A stretch of DNA of 41,423 bases from Rhodospirillaceae bacterium (GCA_009694125.1 SHVT01000007.1:1-41423), one strand, 5' to 3'. Numbered from the stretch's first letter, positions 20,238 through 31,393 are shown. Translations and numbers: made by a program. The notes: generated by a model not told the origin, from the letters alone.

Positions 20238-21249
20238 TTTCTGGAATTTCTATGCCTGGCCGACGATCATCATCGTCCTCCAGATCGTGGCGATCGTCGT
20301 GCCGCTGCTGGTGGCCGTCGCCTATCTGACGCTGGCAGAGCGTAAGGTGATCGGCGCCATTCAGCTCCGCAAGGGCCCCAACGTCGTCGGTTGGTTCGGG
20401 CTGCTTCAGCCTTTTGCCGACGGTTTGAAGTTGTTCCTCAAGGAGACCGTGGTTCCGAGCGGCGCCAATCGTGGCGTCTTCATCATCGCGCCGATGGCCA
20501 CCTTCGTCCTCAGCCTGGTTGGCTGGGCGGTGATTCCCTTCGACGCCGGCATGGTTCTGGCCGACATCAATGTCGGGGTGCTGTACTTGTTCGCGATTTC
20601 ATCGCTCGGTGTCTATGGCATCGTCATGGCGGGTTGGGCCAGCAATTCCCGATACGCCTTTCTCGGTGCCCTGAGGTCGGCGGCGCAGATGGTGTCCTAC
20701 GAGGTCTCCATCGGCTTTGTCATCATCACCGTCCTGCTCTGCGTCGGCTCGCTCAATCTGAGCCAAATCGTGCTGGCTCAGCAGGGGATGTGGTTCTTCA
20801 TCCCGTTGCTCCCGATGTTCGTCGTCTTCTTTATCTCCGGCCTGGCCGAAACCAACCGCTCACCCTTCGACCTGCCGGAAGGGGAATCCGAGATCGTCGC
20901 CGGCTACATGGTGGAATATTCCTCCATGGTATTTGCCCTTTTCTTCCTGGGCGAATACGCGAACATGATCCTGATGAGCGCGATGACCTGTGTGTTGTTC
21001 TTGGGCGGCTGGCTTCCACCCTTCGACATCGCGCCGTTCAACTGGATTCCCGGGCCGATCTGGTTTGCCCTCAAGATTGCGGCCGTCCTGTTCCTCTTTC
21101 TGTGGGTCCGGGCGACGATGCCGCGTTATCGCTATGACCAACTCATGCGTCTTGGCTGGAAGGTTTTCCTGCCGCTTTCACTGATTTGGGTAGTTCTGAC
21201 GGCTGGCGTGCTGGTCGCCACCGGCTGGGCACCGGTAACGAACCGGTAG
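20230..21249 (+). CDS. nuoH: NADH-quinone oxidoreductase subunit H (ND1)
   Basis: 339 residues with about eight or nine transmembrane helices. It anchors the peripheral arm and forms the quinone entry channel and the E-channel. [20 protein letters not shown] is the ND1 signature 1, and [26 protein letters not shown] is the acidic loop region that carries conserved glutamates (residues about 199-224). The C-terminal helices include [14 protein letters not shown]. The start overlaps nuoG by eight bases; a 73-base gap follows before nuoI. Confidence 0.97.
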   Translation: MADFWNFYAWPTIIIVLQIVAIVVPLLVAVAYLTLAERKVIGAIQLRKGPNVVGWFGLLQPFADGLKLFLKETVVPSGANRGVFIIAPMATFVLSLVGWAVIPFDAGMVLADINVGVLYLFAISSLGVYGIVMAGWASNSRYAFLGALRSAAQMVSYEVSIGFVIITVLLCVGSLNLSQIVLAQQGMWFFIPLLPMFVVFFISGLAETNRSPFDLPEGESEIVAGYMVEYSSMVFALFFLGEYANMILMSAMTCVLFLGGWLPPFDIAPFNWIPGPIWFALKIAAVLFLFLWVRATMPRYRYDQLMRLGWKVFLPLSLIWVVLTAGVLVATGWAPVTNR

Positions 21250-21322
21250 GGCAGCGGGTGATGGATCATCGAGACATTCGGGCCTGTGATAGGGTGCCCG
21301 CGATGGGCGGGAGAGGGTAAAT

Positions 21323-21811
21323 ATGGCATTTCTCGACCGGGGCGCGCGCACGTTGTTCCTTTGGGAGCTATTGTCGGGATTGGCGCTGACCTTCACCTAC
21401 ATGTTCAAGCCGAAGGTCACCCTCAACTACCCCTATGAGAAAGGTCCGTTGTCGCCGCGGTTTCGTGGCGAACATGTGTTGCGCCGCTATCCGAGCGGGG
21501 AGGAACGGTGCATCGCCTGCAAACTGTGCGAGGCCGTTTGCCCGGCGCAGGCGATCACCATCGAGGCCGAGCCGCGCGCCGACGGAATTCGGCGAACCAC
21601 GCGTTATGACATCGATATGACGAAATGCATTTATTGCGGGCTATGCCAGGAGGCTTGCCCAGTGGATGCGATCGTTGAGGGGCCGAATTTCGAGTTCGCG
21701 ACGGAGACGCGCGCCGAACTGATCTACACGAAGGAAAAACTGCTCGCCAACGGCGATCGCTGGGAATCGGAAATCGCCAGGAATTTGGCGACCGACGCAC
21801 CCTATCGCTGA
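21323..21811 (+). CDS. nuoI: NADH-quinone oxidoreductase subunit I (clusters N6a/N6b)
   Basis: 162 residues. Two 4Fe-4S clusters relay electrons from NuoG towards N2. The ferredoxin motifs are C63-x2-C66-x2-C69-x3-C73 ([12 protein letters not shown]) and C102-x2-C105-x2-C108-x3-C112 ([12 protein letters not shown]). An amphipathic N-terminal helix ([17 protein letters not shown]) lies on the membrane. Length matches the mitochondrial TYKY type. A ribosome site GGGAGAGGG precedes the ATG at 21323. Confidence 0.97.
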   Translation: MAFLDRGARTLFLWELLSGLALTFTYMFKPKVTLNYPYEKGPLSPRFRGEHVLRRYPSGEERCIACKLCEAVCPAQAITIEAEPRADGIRRTTRYDIDMTKCIYCGLCQEACPVDAIVEGPNFEFATETRAELIYTKEKLLANGDRWESEIARNLATDAPYR

Positions 21812-21855
21812 GTTCAGGGCGCCGGGGAAAAACGGAAATCGGGACGGAAGCGACG

Positions 21856-22470
21856 ATGATTGTCGAGGCATTGGCTTTCTACATGTTCGCAGCGGTTGCG
21901 GTGGCCTCGGGCGTGCTCGTCGTGTCGGTGCGCAATCCGGTGCATTCCGTGCTTTTCCTGATTCTCGCCTTCTTCAACGCAGCCGGCCTTTTTGTGCTGC
22001 TCGGCGCGGAATTTCTGGCGATGATCCTGGTGGTGGTCTATGTCGGCGCGGTGGCCGTCCTTTTCCTGTTCGTGGTGATGATGCTCGACATCGATTTCGC
22101 GGCGTTGCGCAGCGGCTTCATTCGATATTTGCCGATCGGCGCGATGGTTGGGTTGGTCTTGCTGTTTGAGCTCGCGTTGATCGTCGGCGCTTGGATCACG
22201 GCGCCAGACGCAGCGTCCGCTTTCGGCGCGCCGTCGCCGGATGCGGCGAAGATCGCCAACACCCACGCCCTTGGGCTCGTGCTCTACACGAAATACGCCT
22301 ACTTGTTTCAGGCGGCGGGGATGATTCTCTTGGTCGCAATGGTCGGCGCCATCGTGCTGACGTTGCGCGACCGGGAAGGCGTTCGCCGGCAAAATATCGG
22401 AGAGCAGGTCGCGCGGGGCAAGCGGAATTCAGTCGAAGTGCGCAAAGTTCGCGCCGGGAGCGGCATCTGA
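21856..22470 (+). CDS. nuoJ: NADH-quinone oxidoreductase subunit J (ND6)
   Basis: 204 residues with five predicted transmembrane helices, starting [19 protein letters not shown]. Membrane-arm subunit that lies between NuoH and NuoK and whose third helix carries the pi-bulge that links quinone chemistry to proton transfer (here within [19 protein letters not shown]). The C-terminal 25 residues are basic and cytoplasmic. The stop overlaps the nuoK start by one base. Starts 44 bases after nuoI. Confidence 0.95.
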   Translation: MIVEALAFYMFAAVAVASGVLVVSVRNPVHSVLFLILAFFNAAGLFVLLGAEFLAMILVVVYVGAVAVLFLFVVMMLDIDFAALRSGFIRYLPIGAMVGLVLLFELALIVGAWITAPDAASAFGAPSPDAAKIANTHALGLVLYTKYAYLFQAAGMILLVAMVGAIVLTLRDREGVRRQNIGEQVARGKRNSVEVRKVRAGSGI

Positions 22471-22781
22471 TGATGAATATCGGTCTCTCGCACTACCTGA
22501 CCGTCGCGGCGATCCTTTTCACGATCGGCATTTTCGGCGTCTTCCTCAATCGGAAGAACGTGATCGTCATTCTCATGTCGGTCGAGCTGATGCTGCTAGC
22601 TGTCAACATTAACCTGGTCGCGTTCTCCGCGTTCCTGCATGACTTGGTTGGCCAGGTGTTCGCGATGTTCGTTCTGACCGTGGCGGCGGCGGAGGCCGCG
22701 ATCGGTCTGGCGATTCTTGTCGTCTATTTCCGCAATCGCGGCTCGATCGCGGTTGAAGACATCAACCTCATGAAGGGCTGA
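22470..22781 (+). CDS. nuoK: NADH-quinone oxidoreductase subunit K (ND4L)
   Basis: 103 residues if the first of two adjacent ATGs (22470) is used, 102 with the second (22473); the first overlaps the nuoJ stop. Three transmembrane helices; [20 protein letters not shown] opens the protein and [20 protein letters not shown] holds the conserved membrane glutamate needed for coupled proton transport. A second acidic residue lies in [14 protein letters not shown]. Entire product is hydrophobic, as normal for ND4L. Confidence 0.96.
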   Translation: MMNIGLSHYLTVAAILFTIGIFGVFLNRKNVIVILMSVELMLLAVNINLVAFSAFLHDLVGQVFAMFVLTVAAAEAAIGLAILVVYFRNRGSIAVEDINLMKG

Positions 22782-22788
22782 CGCGTCT

Positions 22789-24720
22789 ATGTATACCGCC
22801 GCCGTTCTCCTGCCTCTGCTGGGTGCCGCGATCGCCGGGCTCATGATTGCCCATTCGCGCGACCGCGAAGCGCAGGTCGTCACCTGTGGCGCGGTGGGAA
22901 TCGCCGCGATCTTTTCAATCGTCATCCTGTTGCAGGTGGCCGGCGACGGGACACCGCGCACGATCGAATTGTTTACCTGGATCGATTCCGGCGAGCTGAA
23001 TATCAGCTGGGCGCTGAAATTCGACACCTTGAGCGCGGTGATGGTTTTCGTCGTGACCGTGTGCGCGACGATGATTCACATCTACTCGATTGGCTATATG
23101 AGCCACGATCCGTCTATTCCGCGGTTCATGGCTTTTCTCAATTTGTTCACGTTTTTCATGCTCGCCTTGGTGACGGCCGAAAACTTCGTTCAGATGTTCT
23201 TTGGCTGGGAAGGTGTCGGGCTTAGCTCCTATCTTCTGATCGGGTTTTGGTACGACCGCAACAAAGCCAATGCCGCATCGATTAAGGCATTTCTTGTCAA
23301 CCGGATCGGCGATTTCGGTTTTGTGCTTGGCATCATGGGCGTGTTCCTGCTGTTCGGAACCCTTTCTTTCGATCCGGTCTTCGACGCCGCACCGGCTATG
23401 GCCGATCGTTCCATGAAATTCTTCGGCTGGGAGTTCCATGCGCTCACGCTGATCTGCTTGCTGTTGTTCATCGGCGCCATGGGAAAATCCGCGCAGATCG
23501 GGCTGCACACTTGGCTACCTGACGCAATGGAGGGGCCGACGCCGGTCTCGGCTCTGATTCACGCCGCGACGATGGTGACGGCGGGCGTATTCATGGTCGC
23601 GCGCTTATCGCCCCTGTTCGAATACGCGCCGGCTGCCTTGACCGTCGTTGTTATCATCGGCGCGACGACCGCTATCTTTGCCGCCTCGGTCGGACTTGTT
23701 CAGAACGACATTAAACGGGTCATCGCCTATTCCACGTGTAGCCAACTCGGTTACATGTTTTTTGCGGCGGGTGTCTCCGCCTATGGCGCGGCCATCTTCC
23801 ATTTGATGACCCACGCCTTCTTCAAGGCGCTTCTGTTTCTCGGTTCCGGTTCGGTCATCCATGCCATGTCGGGCGAACAGGATATGCGCAAGATGGGCGG
23901 CCTGTGGCATCGATTACCCTGGACCTATGCGCTGATGTGGATTGGCAGCCTGGCGCTGGCCGGCATCCCCTTCTTCGCGGGCTATTATTCAAAAGACATC
24001 ATTCTCGAGGCCGCCTGGGGCGCGCACAGCGCGGCCGGACAGTACGCCTTTTGGCTTGGCATCCTCGCCGCGTTCATGACCGCCTTTTATTCCTGGCGGC
24101 TTTTATTCATGACGTTTCACGGTGCGCCGCGCGCCGACCATCACACGATGGAGCATGTTCACGAATCCCCGCCAGTGATGTTGGTGCCGCTTGGCGTTCT
24201 GGCGACCGGCGCCGTCGTGGCCGGCGCCGTGGGCTATTATTTCTTCGTCGGCGAGGGGATGGCCGTGTTCTGGGGAGCCTCGCTGAAGGTGCTTGAGGGG
24301 CACAATGCCCTGGAAGCCGCACATCATGTACCCACCGGAGTTGCGCTGCTGCCGACGGTCGTCGCCGCGGCTGGGATCGGGCTCGCCTATGTCATGTACA
24401 TCATGCGGCCCGAATGGCCGGGATTGGTGGCGGACCGTCTACGCGGGCTCTACTTGTTCCTTCTCAATAAGTGGTATTTCGACGAACTCTACGATCGGGT
24501 CTTCGTTTTTCCGGCCCACGTCATCGGGCGCGGCTTATGGAAATCGGGTGACGGCGACTTGATCGACGGCGTCGGGCCAGACGGTATTGCCGCGGCCACG
24601 GTCCAACTCGCCCAACGCGCCAGTCGGCTGCAGACGGGTTATATCTACCACTACGCTTTTGTCATGCTGGGCGGCGTCGTGGCCATCGTTACCTGGTACC
24701 TCATTGTCCGCCTGGGTTGA
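22789..24720 (+). CDS. nuoL: NADH-quinone oxidoreductase subunit L (ND5 antiporter-like)
   Basis: 643 residues, the distal proton-pumping subunit with about 14 antiporter-like helices plus the long lateral helix near the C-terminus. The conserved glutamate is in MFFGWEGVGLSSYLLIGFWY and the channel lysines in GAMGKSAQIGLHTWLPDAM and near VQNDIKRVIAYSTCSQLGYM. Residues needed for proton transfer are therefore present. The loop near residues 435-460 is His-rich (ADHHTMEHVHES). Starts seven bases after nuoK. Confidence 0.97.
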   Translation: MYTAAVLLPLLGAAIAGLMIAHSRDREAQVVTCGAVGIAAIFSIVILLQVAGDGTPRTIELFTWIDSGELNISWALKFDTLSAVMVFVVTVCATMIHIYSIGYMSHDPSIPRFMAFLNLFTFFMLALVTAENFVQMFFGWEGVGLSSYLLIGFWYDRNKANAASIKAFLVNRIGDFGFVLGIMGVFLLFGTLSFDPVFDAAPAMADRSMKFFGWEFHALTLICLLLFIGAMGKSAQIGLHTWLPDAMEGPTPVSALIHAATMVTAGVFMVARLSPLFEYAPAALTVVVIIGATTAIFAASVGLVQNDIKRVIAYSTCSQLGYMFFAAGVSAYGAAIFHLMTHAFFKALLFLGSGSVIHAMSGEQDMRKMGGLWHRLPWTYALMWIGSLALAGIPFFAGYYSKDIILEAAWGAHSAAGQYAFWLGILAAFMTAFYSWRLLFMTFHGAPRADHHTMEHVHESPPVMLVPLGVLATGAVVAGAVGYYFFVGEGMAVFWGASLKVLEGHNALEAAHHVPTGVALLPTVVAAAGIGLAYVMYIMRPEWPGLVADRLRGLYLFLLNKWYFDELYDRVFVFPAHVIGRGLWKSGDGDLIDGVGPDGIAAATVQLAQRASRLQTGYIYHYAFVMLGGVVAIVTWYLIVRLG

Positions 24721-24723
24721 TCA

Positions 24724-26259
24724 ATGACCAACTGGCCTATCCTATCGCTCGTGACGTTCCTGCCCCTGCTTGGGGCGGTGCTCATCCTGTTCATCCGCGG
24801 CGACGCCGTGATCGTGGCGAGGAACGCCAAGTCGATGGCGTTGTGGACCTCGACCATCACTTTGGTCGTGTCGGTTTTTCTGTGGCTTGATTTCGAGACG
24901 GCGTCGTCGTCGTTTCAATTCGTCGAGAAATCGGAATGGATACCGGCCTTCGGCATCAGCTACCACATGGGCGTCGATGGAATTTCGCTTTTTCTGGTCC
25001 TTCTTTCGACCTTCCTGACGCCGATCTGCGTGTTGGCAAGCTGGGACACGATCAAGACCCGCGTGCGCGAATACATGATCGCTTTTCTGGTTCTTGAAAC
25101 CCTGATGGTCGGGATGTTCTGCGCGCTCGACCTGTTTGTGTTTTATGTATTCTTCGAAGGCGTCCTGATTCCGATGTTTCTCATTATCGGTGTCTGGGGC
25201 GGACCGCGGCGCGTCTACGCCGCATTCAAATTCTTTCTCTACACGCTGATCGGATCGGTGCTGATGCTCTTGGCGCTGGTCACGATCTATTTCGAGGCCG
25301 GGACGACCGATATTCCAGTCCTGCTGCGCCATGCGTTCGACCCCGAGATCCAGACTTGGCTGTGGCTGGCCTTCTTCGCGTCCTTCGCGGTCAAGGTCCC
25401 GATGTGGCCATTCCACACGTGGTTGCCCGACGCCCATGTCGAGGCGCCGACGGCGGGATCGGTCATCCTCGCCGGTGTTCTTTTGAAGATGGGGGCCTAT
25501 GGGTTCATCCGCTTCTCCATGGGGATGTTGCCCGAGGCGTCGGTCTATTTCACGCCCTTCATCTATACGCTCAGCGTTATCGCGGTCATCTACACCTCCC
25601 TCGTGGCGCTTGCCCAGGAGGATATGAAAAAGCTGATCGCGTATTCGTCGGTGGCGCATATGGGATTCGTCACCATTGGAATTTTCGCCGCGACGACACA
25701 AAGCATGGAAGGCGCGATTTTCCAGATGTTGAGCCACGGCGTGGTTTCCGGCGCCCTGTTTCTATGTGTCGGCGTGGTCTATGACCGTATCCATAGCCGC
25801 GAGATCACCCGCTATGGCGGGTTGGTGCATCGAATGCCCCTCTACGCAGTGGCGTTCATGGTGTTCACCTTGGCGTCGGTGGGACTGCCGGGCACGAGCG
25901 GTTTTGTCGGCGAGTTTCTCGTGCTGCTTGGTACGTTCCAGGTCAATACGGTGGTGGCGACCCTGGCCGCGACCGGAGTCGTCCTGGGCGCCGCCTACAT
26001 GTTGTGGCTCTACCGGCGCGTCATGTTCGGCCAACTCGTCCGCGAAGACCTCCGCACGATCGCCGATCTTGAGTTGAGAGAAGTCGCCATCCTGGCGCCG
26101 CTCATCGTCATGGTCCTGTGGCTGGGCATCTATCCGAGCGCCTTTTTGGCGCCGATGCACGCCTCGGTGGCGACCAACATCAACCGGTATCAGGCCGTGG
26201 TCGCGGGACAAACCGCCCCGGCCGCCAAATTGGCGGCCCTGCCGGCTGGCACCCGATGA
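24724..26259 (+). CDS. nuoM: NADH-quinone oxidoreductase subunit M (ND4 antiporter-like)
   Basis: 511 residues, about 14 transmembrane helices. The essential glutamate lies in [20 protein letters not shown] and the essential lysine in [40 protein letters not shown] is the second conserved lysine block. These are the pumping residues of the Mrp-type fold. The C-terminus has an Ala-rich cytoplasmic tail. Three bases separate it from nuoL, and it overlaps nuoN by four. Confidence 0.97.
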   Translation: MTNWPILSLVTFLPLLGAVLILFIRGDAVIVARNAKSMALWTSTITLVVSVFLWLDFETASSSFQFVEKSEWIPAFGISYHMGVDGISLFLVLLSTFLTPICVLASWDTIKTRVREYMIAFLVLETLMVGMFCALDLFVFYVFFEGVLIPMFLIIGVWGGPRRVYAAFKFFLYTLIGSVLMLLALVTIYFEAGTTDIPVLLRHAFDPEIQTWLWLAFFASFAVKVPMWPFHTWLPDAHVEAPTAGSVILAGVLLKMGAYGFIRFSMGMLPEASVYFTPFIYTLSVIAVIYTSLVALAQEDMKKLIAYSSVAHMGFVTIGIFAATTQSMEGAIFQMLSHGVVSGALFLCVGVVYDRIHSREITRYGGLVHRMPLYAVAFMVFTLASVGLPGTSGFVGEFLVLLGTFQVNTVVATLAATGVVLGAAYMLWLYRRVMFGQLVREDLRTIADLELREVAILAPLIVMVLWLGIYPSAFLAPMHASVATNINRYQAVVAGQTAPAAKLAALPAGTR

Positions 26260-27713
26260 ATATCGCCGAAATTCCCAGTTTAACGGCCGTCATTCCCGAG
26301 ATCGTTCTCGCTCTCGGGTCCATGGGTCTGCTGATGCTGGGAGTATTTGGCGGCGATCGTTCGACCGGCACCGTTTCCTGGTTGGCGGTGGCGCTGCTGG
26401 CCGTCGTTTCGTGGTTGGTTTCCTCGGTGACGCCGATGGAAAGGCTCGATGCTTTTTCCGGAATGTTTCGCATCGACGGTTTTGCGGGGTTCATGAAGCA
26501 ATTGGCGCTGCTGGGCTCGGCGCTGGCCGTCATCATGTCGATGTCGTTCAACGATCGAGAAGGGATCGCGCGCTTCGAATACCCGGTGCTGTTCCTCTTC
26601 GCGACTCTCGGCATGATGATGATGGTCTCGGCGAACGACCTCATCGCCCTCTATGTAGGGCTTGAGTTGCAAAGCCTGTCGCTTTATGTCGTTGCCGCCT
26701 TCCGTCGCGATTCGATCAAATCCACCGAGGCCGGCCTCAAATATTTTGTTCTTGGCGCGCTTTCCTCGGGCCTGCTGCTCTATGGGGCGTCGTTGATTTA
26801 CGGGTTCAGCGGATCGACCGGATTCGATGACTTGGCCGGAGCATTGGGTGGCGATGGCAAAGCGCCGCCGATCGGCGTCGTTGTTGGCATGGTGTTTGTC
26901 ATGGCCGCCTTGGCCTTTAAGGTATCCGCCGCGCCCTTCCATATGTGGACACCCGACGTCTATGAGGGTGCGCCGACGCCGGTCACGGCTTTTTTTGCCG
27001 TGGCGCCCAAGATTGCGGCGGTAGCGTTGCTGGTCCGCGTCATGACCGGACCGTTCGGCCCATTGCTTGGGGAATGGCAGCAAGTGGTTGTTGTCATCTC
27101 CATCGCTTCGATGTTGATCGGCGCATTCGCGGCGATATGGCAGACCAACATCAAGCGACTGATGGCTTACAGCTCCATCGGGCACATCGGTTATGCCCTC
27201 GTGGGCCTCGCCGCGGGCGGCGAAGTCGGCGTTCGCGGCGTGCTTGTCTACATGGCGATCTATTTGTTCATGAACGTCGGAACTTTCGCCGTCATCCTGT
27301 CGATGCGACGGCGCGGGCAAATGGTCGAGGGCATTTCCGATCTGGCGGGACTTGGGCAAACCGATCCGCGCCTGGCTGCGGCTCTGGCCATATTCATGTT
27401 TTCCATGGCGGGCATTCCACCGCTCGCCGGATTCTTCGGCAAACTTTACGTCTTCATGGCCGCCATCGATGCCGGGTTGGTCGCGCTCGCTGTTATTGGT
27501 GTCTTGAGCAGTGTCGTTTCGGCCTTCTATTACATTCGCATCGTCAAGGTGATGTATTTCGACGATCCGGGGCCGGTCTTCGATCGACCGCTCGATCCCG
27601 CAACATCGATCATCTTGATCGGAACCGGTCTGTTCGTTCTTCTCTTCTTTGTGGTGCCGGCACCACTTATCGCCGGAGCCGATGCGGCGGCGAAGTCGTT
27701 GTTCGGCGGATGA
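26256..27713 (+). CDS. nuoN: NADH-quinone oxidoreductase subunit N (ND2 antiporter-like)
   Basis: 485 residues from ATG 26256, which overlaps the nuoM stop (ATGA); longer in-frame readings upstream lie inside nuoM and are not used. Third antiporter-like subunit, with the glutamate in [14 protein letters not shown] and lysines in [20 protein letters not shown] and [20 protein letters not shown]. Completes the complex I gene set. Its stop overlaps the start of the biotin ligase gene by four bases, so transcription and probably translation continue across. Confidence 0.97.
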   Translation: MNIAEIPSLTAVIPEIVLALGSMGLLMLGVFGGDRSTGTVSWLAVALLAVVSWLVSSVTPMERLDAFSGMFRIDGFAGFMKQLALLGSALAVIMSMSFNDREGIARFEYPVLFLFATLGMMMMVSANDLIALYVGLELQSLSLYVVAAFRRDSIKSTEAGLKYFVLGALSSGLLLYGASLIYGFSGSTGFDDLAGALGGDGKAPPIGVVVGMVFVMAALAFKVSAAPFHMWTPDVYEGAPTPVTAFFAVAPKIAAVALLVRVMTGPFGPLLGEWQQVVVVISIASMLIGAFAAIWQTNIKRLMAYSSIGHIGYALVGLAAGGEVGVRGVLVYMAIYLFMNVGTFAVILSMRRRGQMVEGISDLAGLGQTDPRLAAALAIFMFSMAGIPPLAGFFGKLYVFMAAIDAGLVALAVIGVLSSVVSAFYYIRIVKVMYFDDPGPVFDRPLDPATSIILIGTGLFVLLFFVVPAPLIAGADAAAKSLFGG

Positions 27714-28474
27714 ATGGTGCGGGCGGCGTCGATTTCGCCTGGTGCCCTGTATTTCTAGACACGGTCGAAAGCACGAACGAAGAGGCCGCCCGCATGGCAC
27801 GGGCGGGCGCGCCGGCGGGCACGTTGGTGTGCGCGCGTCGCCAGACAGCGGGGCGGGGACGCCGCGGCCGAACTTGGGCGTCGCCGCCGGGAAACCTCTA
27901 TGCCTCGTTTGTTCTCCGGCCGGATTGTGCGTTGGCGGCGGCCACCCAATTGAGCTTCGTGGCGGCCGTTGCCGCCGCCGAAACGATCCGGCCCCGATTG
28001 CCGACGCCCGCAGCGCTGCGCTTGAAATGGCCGAACGACCTGTTGATCGGCGGGCGCAAGGTGGCCGGGTTGCTGCTTGAGACCGAATCAACCGAAGCGC
28101 GGCGGCTTGATTGGCTGATTGTCGGCATGGGCATCAACATCGAGTCATTTCCGCAAGACATCGGCGCGCCGGCCACGAGTTTGACGGCGGAAGGAGCCGC
28201 TCCGGCGGCCCCAGCCGATGTGCTGGACTCCTTCATGGCGATTTTTCCGGGCTGGGCGGCACGCTGGCAGCAGGAAGGTTTCGCTCCGATCAGGCAGGCA
28301 TGGCTCGATTCGGCCGCCGGGCTTGGTACTGCAATCTCGGCGCGCCTTTCGAACGAAACTTTGCGTGGCGATTTCGCCGGGCTTGACGAAGATGGCGGCC
28401 TGATGCTCGCCTTACCCGACGGCACTCACCGCACAATTGCGGCGGGCGATGTCTTTTTTGCCACGCGCGCCTGA
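27710..28474 (+). CDS. birA: biotin--[acetyl-CoA-carboxylase] ligase, monofunctional
   Basis: 254 residues from ATG 27710. It activates biotin to biotinyl-AMP and transfers it to the carrier lysine of biotin enzymes. Motifs: VESTNEEA, the biotinyl-AMP loop [40 protein letters not shown]. The N-terminal winged-helix DNA-binding domain of E. coli BirA is absent, so it should not repress biotin synthesis genes. The C-terminal SH3-like domain is present. The start overlaps the nuoN stop by four bases; coaX follows after ten. Linkage to nuoN is common in alphaproteobacteria. Confidence 0.94.
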   Translation: MNGAGGVDFAWCPVFLDTVESTNEEAARMARAGAPAGTLVCARRQTAGRGRRGRTWASPPGNLYASFVLRPDCALAAATQLSFVAAVAAAETIRPRLPTPAALRLKWPNDLLIGGRKVAGLLLETESTEARRLDWLIVGMGINIESFPQDIGAPATSLTAEGAAPAAPADVLDSFMAIFPGWAARWQQEGFAPIRQAWLDSAAGLGTAISARLSNETLRGDFAGLDEDGGLMLALPDGTHRTIAAGDVFFATRA

Positions 28475-28484
28475 AGAGGAACCG

Positions 28485-29273
28485 ATGCTTCTCGCCATCG
28501 ATTCAGGAAACACCAATGTTGTCTTTGCTGTGTTCGACGGCGACGGGCTCAAGGGCGTCTGGCGCACCGCGACCGACGGCAGACGGACGGCGGATGAATA
28601 CGCCGTCTGGCTCATGCAGTTGATGGCGCTGGAGCATCTCGGCCGCGGCGACGTCACCGACGCGGTGATCGCGAGCGTCGTCCCGCAATCGACGTTCAAT
28701 CTGAAATTATTGTGCCGACGTTATTTCGGCTGCGAGCCGGTCGTTGTGGGCGATGACGGCGCCGACCTTGGCATCAAGGTGCTGCTTGACCGTCCCGAAG
28801 AGATCGGGGCCGACCGCTTGGTCAATGCCATGGCCGCACTGGTCAAGCAGGTGGTTCCCGCCATCGTGGTCGATTTCGGGACGGCCACGACCTTCGATGT
28901 CATCGACTCCATGGGCAATTATTGTGGCGGCGCCATCGCGCCCGGCATCAATTTGTCGATGGACGCGTTGCACCTGGCGGCGGCGAAGTTGCCTCGGATC
29001 GATATCCGACGACCGCGCCACGTCGTTGGAAAGTCGACAATCGAGGCCATGCAGTCGGGAATTTTCTGGGGTTATGTCGGTCTGATCGAAGGCCTGATTC
29101 GCCGGATCCAAGATGAGCGCGGCGAGAAAATGACGGTCATCGCGACCGGCGGGCTCGCGTCCTTGTTTCGGGACGCGACTCCGGCGATCACGGCGATCGA
29201 TCCCGACCTCACGCTCCGCGGTCTTGTCGAGATTCATCGCCGCACCCGGGCGCTGTCGCCGCCGCGACGATGA
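28485..29273 (+). CDS. coaX: type III pantothenate kinase
   Basis: 262 residues from ATG 28485, chosen because MLLAIDSGNTNVVFAVFDGD is the normal family start and AGAGGA lies four bases upstream. First step of coenzyme A synthesis. The ASKHA nucleotide fold motifs are visible: phosphate-1 DSGNTN, GADRLVNAMA with the catalytic aspartate, phosphate-2 VDFGTATTFDVI and GGAIAPGINLSMDALHL. Type III enzymes need a monovalent cation and are not feedback-inhibited by CoA (known for the family). Overlaps rnj by four bases. Confidence 0.95.
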   Translation: MLLAIDSGNTNVVFAVFDGDGLKGVWRTATDGRRTADEYAVWLMQLMALEHLGRGDVTDAVIASVVPQSTFNLKLLCRRYFGCEPVVVGDDGADLGIKVLLDRPEEIGADRLVNAMAALVKQVVPAIVVDFGTATTFDVIDSMGNYCGGAIAPGINLSMDALHLAAAKLPRIDIRRPRHVVGKSTIEAMQSGIFWGYVGLIEGLIRRIQDERGEKMTVIATGGLASLFRDATPAITAIDPDLTLRGLVEIHRRTRALSPPRR

Positions 29274-30940
29274 CCGCAAAGCCCAAGCCCAACGGCAAAT
29301 TCTCGGACGGTCTCTACTTTCTTCCCCTTGGGGGGTCCGGCGAAATCGGGATGAACCTCAACCTCTACGCCCTCGACGGCAAGTGGTTGATGGTCGATTT
29401 GGGCGTCACCTTCGGCGGCGAGGACATGCCCGGTGTCGAGGTCATCCTTCCCGATCCGGCCTTCATCGAAGCGCACCGCAACGATCTCATCGGTCTAGTC
29501 CTTACTCACGCTCACGAGGATCATCTTGGCGCCGTGCCGTATCTGTGGCAGCGGCTGCGCTGCCCGATTTACGCAACCGGCTTCACGGCTTCCCTCCTTC
29601 GTCGCAAGCTTCATGAGACCGGGTGGGAACGCGACGTGCCGATCATCGAGGTTCCGCTCAAGGGACGGTTTCAGGTCGGCCCCTTCGACATCGAGATGAT
29701 TACCCTGACCCATTCGATCCCGGAGCCGAACGCACTCGCCATCCGCACGCGATTGGGGACGATCCTGCATACCGGGGATTGGAAATTCGATCCCGGGCCC
29801 GTTATCGGCGAAGTCAGCGACGAGGCGGCCCTGCAGGCGCTCGGTGCCGGCGGTGTGCTTGCGCTCATCGGGGATTCGACCAATGCCATGCGCCCGGGCG
29901 TGTCGGGGTCGGAAGCCGATTTGCGGCCAAGCCTCGACGCCCTCATCGCCCCACGTGTCGGCCGGATCGCCGTTGCATGCTTTGCCTCCAATGTTGCGAG
30001 GCTCGATACGGTTGCCCGCATCGCCGCCGCCCATGATCGACATGTCGCCCTGGTTGGCCGGTCGCTGTGGCGTATTCACGATGCGGCGAAGGAAAACGGT
30101 TATCTGGTCGATCTGCCCCGCTTCCTCGACGAACGCGAGGCGGCGTGGCTCCCACGCGACAAAGTGCTTCTCATTTGCACGGGCAGCCAAGGTGAGCCTC
30201 GAGCGGCGCTTGCCCGCATCGCTGCGGGTGAACATCCCCACACTGTTCTAGAGCGCGGCGATACCGCGATTTTTTCGTCGCGGATTATTCCAGGAAATGA
30301 ACGTCCGATCGCTCGGCTTCACAATGCCTTGTCCCGCCGTGGCGTCGAATTGGTGACGGAAATCGATCATTTCGTCCATGTTTCCGGACATCCGGCGCGC
30401 GATGATCTGACACGTATGTATCAGCTTGTGCGACCGCGAATCGCCGTGCCGGTCCATGGCGAGGCGCAGCACATGGCGGCCCACGCCAGCCTGGCCGAGG
30501 ATTGCCAAGTGCAACAGGTCATCATTCCGGAAAACGGCACCGTCATTCGTCTGGCGCCGGGCAAGGCCGCCATTGTCGATCGTGTTCACAGCGGGCGGCT
30601 TGCCGCCGATGGCGGCCGGTTGCTTGCGGTCAATGGGCCGGTTCTCGCCGGGCGGCGGCGCATCGCCTGGAATGGCGCCGCGCTGGTGACGATCGTTCTC
30701 GATTCTCGTGGTCGTATAGTTGGAAAGCCACAGATCGCTGCGCCCGGCCTCCTCGATCCGGCGGGCGACGGTGAATTGCACGCCGCTTTGGCCAGAGCCA
30801 TCGGCGATGCGGTCAAGAAAGCCGGTCCGACGAGCGGCGACGATTCGCTCCGCGAGGCGGTTCGTCGGGCAGTTCGCAACAAGGCACGCGAATGGTCGGG
30901 CAAAAAACCCCTGACCGAAATCCACCTCGTGCGCGTCTAG
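29270..30940 (+). CDS. rnj: ribonuclease J family RNA nuclease
   Basis: 556 residues, metallo-beta-lactamase plus beta-CASP fold with a C-terminal domain. It can act as a 5'-3' exonuclease and endonuclease in RNA decay and 16S/23S maturation. Zinc ligands are in LTHAHEDHLGAV and HTGDWKFDPGP; the beta-CASP region has GDSTNAM, CTGSQGEPRAAL and FVHVSGHPARDDL. LPLGGSGEIGMNLNLY opens the fold. Alphaproteobacteria keep RNase J beside RNase E; no RNase E gene lies here. Coupled to coaX by a four-base overlap. Confidence 0.95.
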   Translation: MTAKPKPNGKFSDGLYFLPLGGSGEIGMNLNLYALDGKWLMVDLGVTFGGEDMPGVEVILPDPAFIEAHRNDLIGLVLTHAHEDHLGAVPYLWQRLRCPIYATGFTASLLRRKLHETGWERDVPIIEVPLKGRFQVGPFDIEMITLTHSIPEPNALAIRTRLGTILHTGDWKFDPGPVIGEVSDEAALQALGAGGVLALIGDSTNAMRPGVSGSEADLRPSLDALIAPRVGRIAVACFASNVARLDTVARIAAAHDRHVALVGRSLWRIHDAAKENGYLVDLPRFLDEREAAWLPRDKVLLICTGSQGEPRAALARIAAGEHPHTVLERGDTAIFSSRIIPGNERPIARLHNALSRRGVELVTEIDHFVHVSGHPARDDLTRMYQLVRPRIAVPVHGEAQHMAAHASLAEDCQVQQVIIPENGTVIRLAPGKAAIVDRVHSGRLAADGGRLLAVNGPVLAGRRRIAWNGAALVTIVLDSRGRIVGKPQIAAPGLLDPAGDGELHAALARAIGDAVKKAGPTSGDDSLREAVRRAVRNKAREWSGKKPLTEIHLVRV

Positions 30941-30988
30941 CGAATGACAGGGCGCGGTGTTAACTTCGGCCGGGAGGCGGAAAAATTC

Positions 30989-31393
30989 ATGATAGGTCGG
31001 CTTAACCACGTCGCCATCGTCGTTCCCGACTTGGCTTCGGCGATGCGGATGTATCGCGATACCCTCGGCGCCAAGGTCTCGGACATGGTGGACCAGCCGG
31101 CCCATGGCGTGACCACCGTGTTCATCGAGCTACCCAATACAAAGATCGAATTGCTGCGGCCCTTGGGCGACACCTCGCCGGTCGCGAATTTCCTCGCGCG
31201 CAACCCGTCGGGGGGCATTCATCATATCTGCTACGAGGTCGAGGACATTCTGGCGGCGCGCGACCGACTCGTGGCCGCAGGCGCTCGCGTATTGGGCGAC
31301 GGGCCACCGAAGATTGGTGCCCATAACAAGCCGGTGCTTTTCCTGCACCCCAAGGATTTCTGCGGAACGCTGATCGAATTGGAACAGGTCTGA
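30989..31393 (+). CDS. mce: methylmalonyl-CoA epimerase
   Basis: 134 residues from ATG 30989, which has GGGAGG about 12 bases upstream; a start at 30944 would add 15 unlikely residues. Vicinal-oxygen-chelate enzyme interconverting the S and R forms of methylmalonyl-CoA between propionyl-CoA carboxylase and the B12 mutase. Metal ligands: His in LNHVAIVVPDL, His in GGIHHICYEV and Glu near the C-terminal TLIELEQV. Mutase and carboxylase genes are not in the window, though biotin ligase and a CoA enzyme are just upstream. Confidence 0.92.
   Translation: MIGRLNHVAIVVPDLASAMRMYRDTLGAKVSDMVDQPAHGVTTVFIELPNTKIELLRPLGDTSPVANFLARNPSGGIHHICYEVEDILAARDRLVAAGARVLGDGPPKIGAHNKPVLFLHPKDFCGTLIELEQV

Noticed and set aside
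26280-28091. 603-codon open frame on the minus strand across nuoN and birA
   Set aside because: The product is rich in R, H, Q and D with no recognisable motif and lies opposite two strongly conserved genes; long antisense frames are expected at this GC content.
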